Positions 36,170 to 47,228 are shown, counted from the first letter of the stretch. The stretch is 64,000 nucleotides of DNA from Dokdonella sp. (GCF_019634845.1 NZ_JAHCAQ010000002.1:124001-188000); one strand, 5' to 3'. A program made the numbers and translations. Notes: generated from the sequence alone by a model not told the origin.

Positions 36170-36494
36170 GCGCAGGCGCCATGCAGGCGTCAGGCCCGAT
36201 GCGCGACGCGCGATGCGGTCGTCACCACCGCGCCGGCCTCGCGCGCAGCCACACTTGCGGCGGGCGCGCTCGACGCGGATCGACCGGCACGCACAATCGT
36301 TTCGCCCAACGCCGCGCCGCGGCCCGGTGGCCATGTGCACCGGTGGTGCAGCGCGACGCACGTGGCCGCTGCAATGGCAGCGGCGCAGCCTCAGCGGGCG
36401 CCTCGCCAACCGGCACTGCGCCAGCGCGCAGTGCGGGACTGCCCGCGACCGTGCGCGCCGAGCGTGGCGCGCGCCGGTTCCGCTGCGGACGCCC
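36170..36494. other. Gap between converging regA and secF
   Basis: These 325 bases are GC-rich. I see no gene with coding character, no RNA gene and no strong terminator between the two converging genes. Confidence 0.5.
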
Positions 36495-37436
36495 TCACGG
36501 GCGCCGCGCGAGCTCGGGATTTTCCTTGGTGACCGGCATCAGGTCGGTCTTGGAGACCTTGAGCCAGAGCAGGATCGGGTTGGCGAAGAAGATCGACGAC
36601 AGCGTACCGATCACGATACCGACCAGCATCGTCAGCGCAAAGCCATGCACCGACGGGCCGCCGAAGAAGAACAGCGCGAACATCGCCAGCGCCGTGGTCA
36701 ACGAGGTCATGATCGTGCGCGACAAGGTCTGGTTGATCGACTTGTTGAGGATGTCGTAGGTCTCGGCCTTGCGGGTCAGGCGGAACAGCTCGCGCACGCG
36801 GTCGAACACCACCACCTTGTCGTTGATCGAGTAGCCGATGACGGCCAGCAGCGAGGCGAGCACGGTCAGGTCGAACTCGAGCTGGGTCGCGGCGAAGAAG
36901 CCCACGGTCAGGATCGCGTCGTGGAATTCGCTGGCGATGGCGGCGATGGCGAAGCGCTTCTCGAAGCGGATGCCGATGTAGATCATGATGCCGAGCATCA
37001 CGAACACGGCCGCCACGATGCCGTCGGACTTGAGCTCGTCGCCGACCGAGGAACCGACGAAGTCGGGATGGCGCTTGAGCGAGGCGTCGGCACGCGACTT
37101 CTGCAGCGCGGCCATCACCGTCTTGCCGACCGCGTCAACGTCCTTCTGGTCGGCCTGCGGTTGCAGGCGGATCGACACGTCGCGCGTGCCGCCCAGGCTC
37201 TGCACCTGCGCGTTCTCGATGCCGGCGGCCGTCAGTGCCGCACGCACCTGGTCGACCGCCACCGGCTGCTCGTACTGGGCCTCGATGAGCACGCCACCGG
37301 TGAAGTCGAGCGCGTAGTTGAGTCCGCGCGTCGCGACCAGCGCGAGCGAGGCCAGGACCAGCACGAGCGAGATCACCAGGCTGACCTTGCGCATGCCCAG
37401 GAAGTCGATGTTGCTGTTGGGATTGAACATTTCCAT
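36495..37436 (-). CDS. secF: Protein translocase subunit SecF
   Basis: SecF is an RND-type membrane protein that, with SecD and YajC, uses proton motive force to pull preproteins through SecYEG. The 313-residue protein begins EMFNPNSNIDFLGMRK and has the first-helix region YALDFTGGVLIE. It also has the conserved GYSINDKVVVFDRVRE and NQTLSRTIMTSLTTALAMFALFFFGG segments, within six predicted helices. It starts 11 bases after secD. Confidence 0.97.
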   Translation of the reverse strand: MEMFNPNSNIDFLGMRKVSLVISLVLVLASLALVATRGLNYALDFTGGVLIEAQYEQPVAVDQVRAALTAAGIENAQVQSLGGTRDVSIRLQPQADQKDVDAVGKTVMAALQKSRADASLKRHPDFVGSSVGDELKSDGIVAAVFVMLGIMIYIGIRFEKRFAIAAIASEFHDAILTVGFFAATQLEFDLTVLASLLAVIGYSINDKVVVFDRVRELFRLTRKAETYDILNKSINQTLSRTIMTSLTTALAMFALFFFGGPSVHGFALTMLVGIVIGTLSSIFFANPILLWLKVSKTDLMPVTKENPELARRP

Positions 37437-37447
37437 GGCGTGCGTCC

Positions 37448-39367
37448 TCAGGCCGTCGCAGTGCGGTCGGTGTAACCGCTGCCGATCGACAAGCCCTTGA
37501 GCTTGCGCCGGCGACTGTGAATGAAGTGCGTGAACGCGTGGGTCACCGTGACCGAGGTGAACATCGAGGTCAGGATGCCGATGAACAGCGTCACGCCGAA
37601 GCCGCGGATCGCACCCGAGCCGAGCGTCATCAGTGCGAGCGCAGCCAGCAGGTGGGTCACGTTGGCGTCGAGAATCGTGGCCCAGGCCTTGTCATAGCCG
37701 GCACGGATCGCCGCCAATGGCGTGGAGCCGTGGCGCAATTCCTCGCGCACACGCTCGCAGATCAGCACGTTGGCGTCGATCGCCATGCCCAGCGTCAACA
37801 CGATACCGGCGATGCCGGGCATGGTCAGCGTGACGCCGATCGCGCTCATGATCGCCAGCAGCAGCACGAGGTTGAAGAACAGCGCGATGTCGGCGATGAG
37901 ACCGAACAGCCAGTAGTAGAACGCCATGAACACGAGCACGGCCGCCAGGCCGAGCGCAACGGCGTAGACGCCCTTCTTGATGTTGTCGGCACCCAGGCTC
38001 GGGCCGATCACGCGCTCCTCGACGATGTCGATCGGCGCCGCCAACGAACCCGAACGCAGCAGCAGGGCCAGGTCGGAGGCTTCCTTCATGCTCTCCAGCC
38101 CCGTGGTCTGGAACCGGGTGGAGAACACGCCGCGGATCGTCGCCACGCTGATCACCTCCTCGGTGATCTTGGTACTGCGCACTTCCTTGCCGTCGACGAC
38201 CTTCACCTCGGGCGTGCGCTCGACGTAGAGCACGGCCATTGGCTTGCCCACGCTCTGGGTGGTGAAGTCGAGCATCTTGCGGCCGCCGCTGGCATTGAGC
38301 TGCACCGACACCGCCGGCGTGCCCGACTGCTGGTCGAGCTCGCTGCTGGCGTTGACCATCTCGTCACCGCTCACGATGATCTTCTTCTTGAGCAGCACCG
38401 GCACCTTGCGGCCATCGGCGCCGACGTTGCGCATGTAGTAGAGCTTGTCGTCGGGCGGCACGTTGCCGCTGCGCATGGCGTCGAACGCGTTGGCATCCTG
38501 ATCGACCGCGTGATACTCGAGGGTGGCCTGCGCGCCGAGCACGCGCTTGGCGGCGGCCGTGTCCTGCACGCCGGGCAGCTCGACCACGATGCGCGATTCG
38601 CCCTGCTGCTGGATCAGCGGCTCGGCCACGCCGAGCGCGTTGATGCGGTTGGACAGCGTGGCCTGGTTCTGCCGGATCGTGTTGAGCGCCGCCTCGCGCA
38701 CCTTGTCCGGCTTGACGCTGGCGTTGAGCACGAACGCATCGCCGCTGCCAGGGCCATCGCTGACGACGACATCGGGCACCTTGGACTGGATCGCCGTGCG
38801 CGCGGCGTCGCGATCCTCGGCCGAGCGCAGTTGCACCACCACGCCCTTGGCGCCGCGGTTGACCGACTGGTAGCGGATGTTCTTCTCGCGCAGCACGCCG
38901 CGGATGTCGTCGGTGTAACGCTGCACCTGCTTGTCGAGCACGTCCTTGTCGTCCACTTCCATGAGGAAGTGCACGCCACCCTGCAGGTCGAGGCCCTTGG
39001 GCATCTCGCGCGCGCCGATCGCGAGCATCCACGCCGGCACCGTCGAGGCCAGATTGGGCGCCACCACGTACTGGTCGGCCAGCTCGGTCTTCATCGCCTC
39101 GACGGCCTTGGCCTGGTCGTCGCTGGCGCCGAGCGGCAGCCGCACGAGCATGTGGTCCTTGTTGAACTCGATGCTCTGGAAGGTGATCTTGTCCTTCTCC
39201 AGCACGCCCTGCACGCGCTCCTTGAGCGCCTCGTCGATGGTCGCGCCGCGATTGGCGGTGACTTGCACGGCCGGCTGCTGCACGTACAGGTTGGGCACGC
39301 CGTAGAGAATGCCGAGCAACAGCACGACTACGACGAGCACGGACTTCCAGCGTGGAAAATCGTTCAT
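37448..39367 (-). CDS. secD: Protein translocase subunit SecD
   Basis: SecD is the larger partner of SecF. The 639-residue protein starts MNDFPRWKSVLVVVVLLLG, with a first helix before the large P1 periplasmic domain. LGLDLQGGVHFLMEVD-type sequence (KGLDLQGGVHFLMEVD) marks the domain entry. Five more helices at the C-terminus contain AIDANVLICERVREELRHG and DANVTHLLAALALMTLGSGAIRGFGVTL, including the conserved aspartates of proton conduction. It lies between yajC (65-base gap) and secF (11-base gap). Confidence 0.97.
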   Translation of the reverse strand: MNDFPRWKSVLVVVVLLLGILYGVPNLYVQQPAVQVTANRGATIDEALKERVQGVLEKDKITFQSIEFNKDHMLVRLPLGASDDQAKAVEAMKTELADQYVVAPNLASTVPAWMLAIGAREMPKGLDLQGGVHFLMEVDDKDVLDKQVQRYTDDIRGVLREKNIRYQSVNRGAKGVVVQLRSAEDRDAARTAIQSKVPDVVVSDGPGSGDAFVLNASVKPDKVREAALNTIRQNQATLSNRINALGVAEPLIQQQGESRIVVELPGVQDTAAAKRVLGAQATLEYHAVDQDANAFDAMRSGNVPPDDKLYYMRNVGADGRKVPVLLKKKIIVSGDEMVNASSELDQQSGTPAVSVQLNASGGRKMLDFTTQSVGKPMAVLYVERTPEVKVVDGKEVRSTKITEEVISVATIRGVFSTRFQTTGLESMKEASDLALLLRSGSLAAPIDIVEERVIGPSLGADNIKKGVYAVALGLAAVLVFMAFYYWLFGLIADIALFFNLVLLLAIMSAIGVTLTMPGIAGIVLTLGMAIDANVLICERVREELRHGSTPLAAIRAGYDKAWATILDANVTHLLAALALMTLGSGAIRGFGVTLFIGILTSMFTSVTVTHAFTHFIHSRRRKLKGLSIGSGYTDRTATA

Positions 39368-39432
39368 GGTGGGATCCGTTGCGCTGCCGCGGCCAGCTCC
39401 GGCCGCGACGGATGGTTGTCAGGTCGGCCGGC

Positions 39433-39768
39433 TCAGGCCGACTTCAGGGTGCCCTTGGGCAGCACGGCGGAAATGGCCTGCTTCTGCATCTTCACCGACA
39501 CCCCGTTGGCGACTTCGAGCACCACGAACTGCTCGTTGATCTCCTCGACGCGGCCGAGCAGACCGCCGTTGGTCAGCACCTCGTCGCCCTTGGCCAGCGC
39601 CGCGATCATGGCGCGCTGCTCCTTGGCGCGCTTCATCTGCGGCCGGATCAACATGAAGTAGAAGATGCCGAACAGGATGATGAGCGGCAGGAACGACACC
39701 AGCGGATTGGGTGCCGCGGCGGCGTCGCCAGCGGCCTGCGCATGGGCGGTGTTGATGAAGAAATCCAT
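39433..39768 (-). CDS. yajC: Preprotein translocase subunit YajC
   Basis: YajC is the small single-helix component of the SecDF-YajC complex. The 111-residue protein has the short N-terminus MDFFINTAHAQA, a transmembrane helix with LIILFGIFYFMLIRPQMKRAKE, the YajC signature, and a cytoplasmic domain with KGDEVLTNGGLLGRV. A GGAG site precedes the ATG at 39768. It follows tgt and precedes secD, a conserved order. Confidence 0.96.
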   Translation of the reverse strand: MDFFINTAHAQAAGDAAAAPNPLVSFLPLIILFGIFYFMLIRPQMKRAKEQRAMIAALAKGDEVLTNGGLLGRVEEINEQFVVLEVANGVSVKMQKQAISAVLPKGTLKSA

Positions 39769-39890
39769 GGATGCTCCGGTTGTGCGCCGAGGGTCAGGCC
39801 CCGGCGGGGACCAAAAAGATCGCGAATTATGCCATACCGGGGAGCGGCGACGCGGTCGCCAGCGCCACCACGTCCAGGGACGCCTCACGG

Positions 39891-39923
39891 CCGCCACCGC
39901 CACCGCCACCGCCACCGCCGCCG
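39891..39923. repeat. Short CCGCCA-type tandem repeat
   Basis: About five imperfect copies of the hexamer CCGCCA/CCGCCG lie in the 200-base gap between tgt and yajC. It is a low-complexity GC tract, possibly variable in length by slippage. No other feature is visible in that gap. Confidence 0.6.
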
Positions 39924-39968
39924 ACCCGCTGCCACGCGGCCGCGCCGGCAGGCGCCCGCCGGCGGACC

Positions 39969-41228
<1,260 letters not shown>

Positions 41229-42284
41229 CTACACCGCCGCCGCGGTGCCGGGCGGCAGGATCAGCATCGCATCGCCATACGAGAAGAACCTGTAGCGCGC
41301 GTCGACCGCGTGCCGGTATGCCGCCAGCATGAACTCGCGCCCGGCGAAGGCGGACACGAGCATGAGCAGGGTCGATTCGGGCAGGTGGAAGTTCGTCACC
41401 AGCGCATCGACGCTGGTGATGCGATAGCCGGGGAAGATGAAGATCTGCGTCTCGCCCGCGAACGGTGCGACTTCGCCGCCTTGCAACGATGACTCCAGCG
41501 CGCGCACGACCGTCGTGCCGACCGCGATGACGCGCCCGCCACGCGCGCGCGTGTGGCGGATCTTCTCGACGAGTTCGGCGCCGACGTTGAGCCATTCGCG
41601 GTGCATCGTGTGGTCTTCGAGGCGTTCTGCGCGCATCGGCTGGAACGTGCCGGCGCCGACGTGCAGCGTGACGTAGCCGAAATCGACGCCGCGCGCCCGC
41701 AACGCGGCGAGCAGCGCGGCGTCGAAATGCAGGCCCGCCGTCGGCGCGGCGACCGCGCCCGCTTGGCGCGCGAACACGGTCTGGTAGCGCTCGTCGTCGG
41801 CGCGATCCGCGTCGCGTTCGATGTATGGCGGCAGCGGCATGCGGCCCAGGCGCAATAGCGTTTTTTCCAGCGGCTCGCGTTCGTCGAAACGCAGCAGGAA
41901 GAACTCGCCGTCGCGACCAAGAACGGTGACGAGGCTGCCGTCGGCGAGCACGATGCGGCCGCCGGACTTCGGCTTTTTGCTCACGCCCAGCTGCGCGCGC
42001 GCCTCATGCGTGCCGGTCACACGCTCGATGAGGATCTCGACCGCGCCGCCCGATTCCTTGCGCCCGAACAGGCGCGCCGGCAGCACGCGGGTGTCGTTGA
42101 AGATCAGCAGGTCACCCGGCTGCAGCAGCGCCGGCAGATCGGTGATGCCGCGATCGGCGAGCGTGCCGCTGCGCGCATCGGCGAGCAGCAGGCGGCTCGC
42201 CGAGCGCTGCGCGAGCGGCACCTGGGCGATGAGCTCGGGCGGCAGGTCGTAATGGAAATCGGTCTTGCGCAACGGGGTGGCCAA
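41229..42284 (-). CDS. queA: S-adenosylmethionine:tRNA ribosyltransferase-isomerase
   Basis: QueA transfers and isomerises the ribosyl group of SAM onto preQ1-tRNA to give epoxyqueuosine. The 351-residue protein has [54 protein letters not shown] and [17 protein letters not shown], all family signatures. The start codon appears to be a TTG at 42284 (ATPLRKTDF), since no ATG lies near the family N-terminus; a second TTG four codons later is possible. No clear ribosome-binding site precedes either. Confidence 0.96.
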   Translation of the reverse strand: MATPLRKTDFHYDLPPELIAQVPLAQRSASRLLLADARSGTLADRGITDLPALLQPGDLLIFNDTRVLPARLFGRKESGGAVEILIERVTGTHEARAQLGVSKKPKSGGRIVLADGSLVTVLGRDGEFFLLRFDEREPLEKTLLRLGRMPLPPYIERDADRADDERYQTVFARQAGAVAAPTAGLHFDAALLAALRARGVDFGYVTLHVGAGTFQPMRAERLEDHTMHREWLNVGAELVEKIRHTRARGGRVIAVGTTVVRALESSLQGGEVAPFAGETQIFIFPGYRITSVDALVTNFHLPESTLLMLVSAFAGREFMLAAYRHAVDARYRFFSYGDAMLILPPGTAAAV

Positions 42285-42362
42285 TGGGGTGAAAACGTGG
42301 ATGGTAGGCAGCCGGTCGCGCGTGCGCCAAGTACCGCGCGCGGCCGCGGTGCGCGACGGCGC

Positions 42363-44501
42363 TCAACCCGCGACCACGTGACCCTGCGCTGCGCTGCCGC
42401 GGCGACGGCGCTGCCACCACCACGCGCCAGCACCGAGCGCGAGCAACAGCGCGCCCGCCGCCCATGGCAACGCGCGCCTGGCGAGGCGCTTGGCGGCGCG
42501 CACGCGTTCGAAGTGCAGGCGCTTGGCCGCGCCGGGGAAATCCGGGGCGAGGCATTGATTGCCGAAATCGTCGGCCCAGGGCACGTACGGCCCGTGCTTG
42601 ACGTAGCGCCGCCAGTAGTCGCGGGCGAGCTCGGGCGCATCATTGAGCACGTAGCCGGTCGCGCTGCACAGCAGTGCCGCGTAGGCTTGCGAACGCTGCG
42701 GCACGAGGTCGGCGGCACGGGCGGCGAACTCGGCGGCGACGTAGCGGTAGTGGAAGCGACGGTCGGGTTGCGCGGCGCTCGCGGTCACGCGCACGCGCTC
42801 CGCGTCGGTCGGCCCCGCGGCGAACGGCAACTTGAACGCGGGCGCGTCGCCGACAGTGCTCGCAGACTCGCCGGCACGCGGATAGCCGAAATCGTAGACG
42901 GTGGGGAAACTGCCGCCCCACGTCACCATGTCGGGCGTCACCTCGTAGCCGAGCAGTTCCATGCCGTCGTTGCGCGCGAGCTCGGCCGCGCGATACCACG
43001 CCTCGGCGCGCTCGATGCGCCCGCCCTGCTCGGCGGCACGGCGCGCGGCGACGTATTCCTGCGCCTTGGCCCGCAACTGCGGATCATCGAAATGCGCGAG
43101 CGCGGCGTCCCACTGCCCGGCCCGCAGCAGGCGCCGCGCGAGCAGGGTGCGCAACTGGTGCACCGGATCGGCACCGCTTTCAAAACCACCGATGCTGCCG
43201 GGCGCAGCCGCATTGTGCGCCACGAAATCCTCGAGCTCCTCGACCGTGAGCACGCGCTCGGCGACGAAGGCCGCGTCCTCCCACGCGTTGGCGTGGAACA
43301 GGTGGTCCATCGCCGCGAGGTACTCGCCGCGCGCCAGCGCGAGCGTGCCCTGCTCGCCGCGCACGCGGCAGTAGTCCACCGCCGGCGCCACACCGGCGTC
43401 GCCCTCCCCGTCACCATCGGGCTCGGTCGGCGGAAACGCCTTGGCCGCAACGGCATAGGCCTGCGTCGCCGCCGCGATGTCGCCCGCGCGCAGCGCGAGC
43501 TTGGCGCGCACCCACGCCGACAATCCGTCGTCGCCCTTCGCCGCCAGGCGCGCCGCGACGTCGTAACGGCCACTGCGATAGGCGAGCGCCGCGAGCCGTG
43601 AGGCGTCGTCGAAACCGGCCGCGTCCTCATGCCTGAGCGCGGCGAGAAAACGTTGTGTGACGCGCTCCAGCGTCGCTGCATCCTCATCGTCGAAGTCGCC
43701 CACGTCGCCGCGCGTGATCAGGTATGCCGCGACCAGCTTGCGCGACCGCGCATCATGCGCTGCGGCATCGAGTTCGGTGTCGCTGGCGACGATGCGCCGC
43801 GCGACCACCAGCAGCGAGGTCCAACCGAGCTCCGAGCCGCGCGCGGCCTGCTCGGCGTACAGGCGCACCGCGCCCGCAGTGTCACCCGTGGCGAGCAACT
43901 GACGCGCCTGCTCGCCCTGGCTGTCGAGGGCGAGGCCGAGCGGATCGTCCGCGCCCGCGGCGACCAGCTCGCGCACCTGCGCGAACGCGGCCGCTGCTTC
44001 CGCCGGCGCGGTGTCGGCGAGCAGGCGACCGAGCATGTACTGCGCCCACGGCCCGTAGTGGCGCCGCTCGGCGGCGGGCAGTTCGAGCACACTTGCGAAG
44101 CGCTGCCGCGCCTCGTCATGCGCCCCCTGCGCGAACGCGGCGGCTCCCGCGAGATAGCGCCGCGCCTCGACGGGCAGCCCAGCACCAAGATTCCAGGCGG
44201 CCGCTCCGCTGTCGGCCTCGCGCACGCGCTGGGCGAGTTCGGCCTGGTCACCCAACCAGTCGCGCTCGACGCCCGCCCGCACCTCGACATCGCCATGACT
44301 GCCGATGCCGACCGAACCCGCGGTGGCCGCGCCCGGCGGTGCCGGCACGAGCCGTGCGGCCTCGGCGGCGAAACCGCGCGCCGGCAGGTGGGTCAGCGTG
44401 GCGCCACGGTGGTCGAGGAGGTTCTCGGGGAAATCGGGGCCGCAGGCCCAGGCCTGCAGCGTGATGCCCAGCGCGAGCGCGGCGAGCAGCGTCTTCTTCA
44501 T
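42363..44501 (-). CDS. Large secreted TPR-containing hypothetical protein
   Basis: This 712-residue protein has a signal peptide (MKKTLLAALALGITLQAWACG; the Cys could be a lipid site but the preceding WA is atypical). A long alpha-helical body follows, with TPR-like repeats such as GAAAFAQGAHDEARQRFASVLELP, YMLGRLLADTAPAEAAAAFAQV and LAALAYRSGRYDVAARLAAKG. Near the C-terminus is one transmembrane helix (LPWAAGALLLALGAGAWWW) followed by a basic tail. I recognise no named family; the repeats imply protein-protein interactions in the cell envelope. It overlaps the DUF3142 gene by 4 bases, so the two are translationally coupled and probably act together. Confidence 0.7.
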   Translation of the reverse strand: MKKTLLAALALGITLQAWACGPDFPENLLDHRGATLTHLPARGFAAEAARLVPAPPGAATAGSVGIGSHGDVEVRAGVERDWLGDQAELAQRVREADSGAAAWNLGAGLPVEARRYLAGAAAFAQGAHDEARQRFASVLELPAAERRHYGPWAQYMLGRLLADTAPAEAAAAFAQVRELVAAGADDPLGLALDSQGEQARQLLATGDTAGAVRLYAEQAARGSELGWTSLLVVARRIVASDTELDAAAHDARSRKLVAAYLITRGDVGDFDDEDAATLERVTQRFLAALRHEDAAGFDDASRLAALAYRSGRYDVAARLAAKGDDGLSAWVRAKLALRAGDIAAATQAYAVAAKAFPPTEPDGDGEGDAGVAPAVDYCRVRGEQGTLALARGEYLAAMDHLFHANAWEDAAFVAERVLTVEELEDFVAHNAAAPGSIGGFESGADPVHQLRTLLARRLLRAGQWDAALAHFDDPQLRAKAQEYVAARRAAEQGGRIERAEAWYRAAELARNDGMELLGYEVTPDMVTWGGSFPTVYDFGYPRAGESASTVGDAPAFKLPFAAGPTDAERVRVTASAAQPDRRFHYRYVAAEFAARAADLVPQRSQAYAALLCSATGYVLNDAPELARDYWRRYVKHGPYVPWADDFGNQCLAPDFPGAAKRLHFERVRAAKRLARRALPWAAGALLLALGAGAWWWQRRRRGSAAQGHVVAG

Positions 44502-45766
44502 TGCACATCCTTTGCTTGCGAGTCCTCGATTGTAACGACCGGCGCCTGCGCGCAGCGCAGCCAGCCGACCGGGCTCGTGCGACCCGGCGGCAGGCGGAAG
44601 CCCGGCTTGGGCAGGAAGCGCAGGCGCGTGGCATCGCCCGCCGCGATCCAGTCGCCCACCGCATCGTGCGCGTTGCAGGCGGTGGCGACGCGCAGCGCGG
44701 GCGCCGGTGCCGCAACCGTGCCGCCATTGGCGAGCGCGAGATCGTGCGCGCCGTTGGCCTGTGGCGTCAGGCGTACCTCGAAGCGTGCGCGCGGCAGCGT
44801 GCCGGCGATGACCTCGCGCAATGCCGCGAGCGTCCACGCCCGCCGATCGCCGGGCAACGGCAGGCGGAACCAGGCCACGCCCTGCCAGTGCGCGGGCGGA
44901 TCGGCGCGCAGGCGTGCGAGCAGGGAGAGCACCTCGCGTGGCTCGGCCGCGAGTTCCTCGCCCGGCAGCGCCGGCCGGTCCTCGAGTCGCGCTTCGCTTT
45001 CGACGGCGCGCGGCTGCCCCGCGTCATCGAAGTACACGCGCGTGCCATAGGCGGGCAACGCGAGGCGGAACGGCCGCGTCGTGCGCCGGGCGAACGCACG
45101 CGCCCAGCGCTCGGCGCTCGCCGCGTCGAACAGGCCCGCCGCTGGGCGCTGCACCGCATGCACCTGCAGCACGCTCTCGTCGACGGCGTCGAGCACGCCA
45201 TCGAGTTCACCCGCATCGAGCCACGCCGGCAACGCGGTGACCGACAGCGCCAGTCCCGCCGGCAAGCCGCCACGCAGCGTGCGCAGGCGCTCCGCGTAGT
45301 CGGCCAGCCGCGCGGTGCCGCAGTCGTAGTCGATCTCCACCGCAGCGAACGGCGCAGCGCCAGACTGCCAGCGCGCGAGCAGCGGTCGCAGTTCGGCAAG
45401 CAGCGACTCGGCCACGGGCGCCTGACCGGCGCCATCGAAGCGCACCACCGCCACGCGGCGCCGCGCATCGCCGGTGAGCGCCGCCGGATCGGCTTGGGTC
45501 GCCTGCCAGCGGCCATCACCAGACACCTGCGCCACGAGCACGCGCACGCCGCTGAAGAGATCGCGGCTGTCGCCGAGCGCGCCGCGCAGCGGCTCGTTCC
45601 ACACCCGTTGCCACACGTAGACCTCGTGCGTCGGCGCGGCAACGGGCGGTGCCGCAACACCCAGACTCGCGGCCACCACGCCGGCCATCGCCGCCAGCCG
45701 GCGCCAACAGCGCGCGCCTGTGCCGCGCCGCGCCCCAGCCCTGCCTTGGATCTGCCACCCTTGCAT
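44498..45766 (-). CDS. DUF3142 domain-containing secreted protein
   Basis: This 422-residue protein resembles DUF3142. It has an N-terminal signal segment (MAGVVAASLGVAAPPVAAP), then YVWQRVWNEPLRGAL and VEIDYDCGTARLADYAERLRTLR. LALSVTALPAWLD and LALPAYGTRVYFDDAG follow. The barrel-like sequence pattern, with an IDYD-type acidic segment, suggests a glycoside-hydrolase-like TIM barrel, but catalytic activity is not established. ATG at 45766 has a GGAG site 8 bases upstream. It is the first gene of a pair with the TPR protein. The 5' flank is the repeat-bearing accessory region. Confidence 0.72.
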   Translation of the reverse strand: MQGWQIQGRAGARRGTGARCWRRLAAMAGVVAASLGVAAPPVAAPTHEVYVWQRVWNEPLRGALGDSRDLFSGVRVLVAQVSGDGRWQATQADPAALTGDARRRVAVVRFDGAGQAPVAESLLAELRPLLARWQSGAAPFAAVEIDYDCGTARLADYAERLRTLRGGLPAGLALSVTALPAWLDAGELDGVLDAVDESVLQVHAVQRPAAGLFDAASAERWARAFARRTTRPFRLALPAYGTRVYFDDAGQPRAVESEARLEDRPALPGEELAAEPREVLSLLARLRADPPAHWQGVAWFRLPLPGDRRAWTLAALREVIAGTLPRARFEVRLTPQANGAHDLALANGGTVAAPAPALRVATACNAHDAVGDWIAAGDATRLRFLPKPGFRLPPGRTSPVGWLRCAQAPVVTIEDSQAKDVQ

Positions 45767-45897
45767 GGACCGAACTCCGTGTACTGCACCGCACCGATCG
45801 TCTCACGGCCGATGCTTGGCTGTGGTTTCTGCTCCTTGTTGAGCATCGGTCAGCGCCGCCAGGGATGACGCCAATGAGCGGCGGCGAGCTGCCGAAA
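45767..45897. other. Noncoding flank between DUF3142 gene and repeat copy A
   Basis: These bases hold the DUF3142 gene's 5' region. No gene of their own is visible. Confidence 0.4.
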
Positions 45898-45999
45898 GCC
45901 ACCGGGTGGGCGTCCGGCTTCGGTGCCATAACCGGTGCTGCACGACCACCGCCTACCCACCAGACTGCCCGAAAAGGCCATCTGAAATTCCTATGCCTC
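45898..45999 (+). repeat. Dispersed direct repeat, copy A
   Basis: This 102-base element aligns without gaps to 48766-48867, with 15 mismatches by eye (about 85% identity). The longest identical core is AACCGGTGCTGCACGAC, and the copies end in a shared CCGAAAAGGCC...TGAAATTCC segment. The two copies have the same orientation and bracket the LysR/SDR segment. Between its end and the LysR stop (46000-46187) lies an open plus-strand frame ending at 46187 with coding-like composition (ERSQRVAGDAAQQHLAERRLPE), perhaps the tail of a lost gene. Confidence 0.85.
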
Positions 46000-46187
46000 A
46001 AGGCTCCATCGTCCGCAGCCTGGCTCCGTCCCGGCTCGAGCGCTCGCAGCGCGTGGCCGGGGACGCTGCCCAGCAGCACCTGGCCGAGCGGCGCCTGCCC
46101 GAGCAGGAGCGCGAGGGCGACACCCTACCGCTGGCCATGCGCAGTTGGGAGTTTGCGGCATTTGCGCAGATGCGCCGCAACAGCTGA

Positions 46188-47114
46188 TCACCCCAGCCCC
46201 CGCGATGGATCGCCTGCCTCCCAGCAGGGAGCGAGCACTTCTGCAAGCCACTGGCTGAAAACCTGCAGCCGCCGCGACAGGTGGCGCCGGTGCGGGTACA
46301 GCAGCTGCATGGGCATGGCGGGCGCGGGCCAGTCTGGCAGCACCTCGACGAGTTCTGCGCTCTGCAGGTGCTCACGCACGTCGAAGGCCGGTACCTGGAT
46401 CAGTCCGAGGCCCGCGAGGCAGCAGGCGATATAGGTTTCCGCGTTGTTCACCGCCACGCTGCCGGGCAAGACCAGGGTGTGTACCTGCCCGGCCTGCTGC
46501 CATTCCCAGGGCTCGACCCGCCCACTGGTGGGCGAGGCGTAGTTGACGGCCTGGTGCCGTGCCAGATCCTGCGGCGACCGCGGCGTGCCGCAGCGCGCCA
46601 GATAGTCCGGACTGGCGCAGTTGACCATGCGCAGCTGTCCCAGGGGCCGCGCCACCAGGCTGCTGGCGGGTGGCGTGCCCACGCGCAGCGCCAGGTCAAC
46701 GCCCTCCTGCACCAGATCAACCGCCCGGTCACTGCTGCCCAGCTCCACCTCCACGCCGGGATGCAGCGCAAAGAAGCCAGGCAGCGCCGGCGCCACCAGG
46801 CGCCGCGCGATGCGGCTGGGCATGTCCACACGCAGGCGCCCGCTGAGCGCGCCGCCCTGGGGACGGAACTGTTGCTCCAGTTCCTGCATGTCGGCCACGA
46901 GCGCCTGGGCACGTTCGAGCAGGGCCTGGCCGTCCTGGGTGAGCGCCACGCGGCGCGTGGTGCGCGCCAGCAGCCGCGTGCCGAGGCGCGATTCGAGCTG
47001 CTGCACGGCCAGCGACACCGTGGCCCGCGGCAGGCCCAGCTGGTCGGCCGCCTGGGTAAAGCTGCCGCTGTGCGCCACGCGGGCAAAGATGTGAAGTTGC
47101 TCGATGCGGTCCAT
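46188..47114 (-). CDS. LysR-family transcriptional regulator
   Basis: The 308-residue protein has an N-terminal winged helix-turn-helix, MDRIEQLHIFARVAHSGSF followed by FTQAADQLGLPRATVSLAVQQLE. A periplasmic-binding-like effector domain (CrgA/AaeR-like LysR subgroup) follows, with SGRLRVDMPSRIARRLVAPALP and VDLALRVG. It is divergent from the SDR gene, with a 114-base shared promoter region, so it most likely regulates that gene. The pair lies in the repeat-flanked segment, and its intergenic DNA is markedly more AT-rich than the surroundings, pointing to acquisition by transfer. Confidence 0.9.
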   Translation of the reverse strand: MDRIEQLHIFARVAHSGSFTQAADQLGLPRATVSLAVQQLESRLGTRLLARTTRRVALTQDGQALLERAQALVADMQELEQQFRPQGGALSGRLRVDMPSRIARRLVAPALPGFFALHPGVEVELGSSDRAVDLVQEGVDLALRVGTPPASSLVARPLGQLRMVNCASPDYLARCGTPRSPQDLARHQAVNYASPTSGRVEPWEWQQAGQVHTLVLPGSVAVNNAETYIACCLAGLGLIQVPAFDVREHLQSAELVEVLPDWPAPAMPMQLLYPHRRHLSRRLQVFSQWLAEVLAPCWEAGDPSRGLG

Positions 47115-47228
47115 GGGCGTTCTTTGTTTGTAATTCTTGGATAGTAAAGCCGTTGATTCGATATTTATTTGCGCTTTGTTGGCAAATAGAGTGATTGACT
47201 GTCGTTCATCTGCATGAAGGAGTCCCCC
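47115..47228. promoter_or_regulatory. Divergent LysR/SDR promoter region
   Basis: This 114-base intergenic region is AT-rich for the window, with TTTGTTTGTAATTC and ATATTTATTTGCG. It must carry both promoters and the LysR operator. An AAGGAG ribosome-binding site (47216-47221) serves the SDR gene. I could not define a T-N11-A site with certainty. Confidence 0.5.

Noticed and set aside
39841-39968. Small protein encoded by the CCGCCA tract
   Set aside because: The tract would encode only Pro/Pro or Ala/Thr repeats and lacks a start codon and ribosome-binding site.
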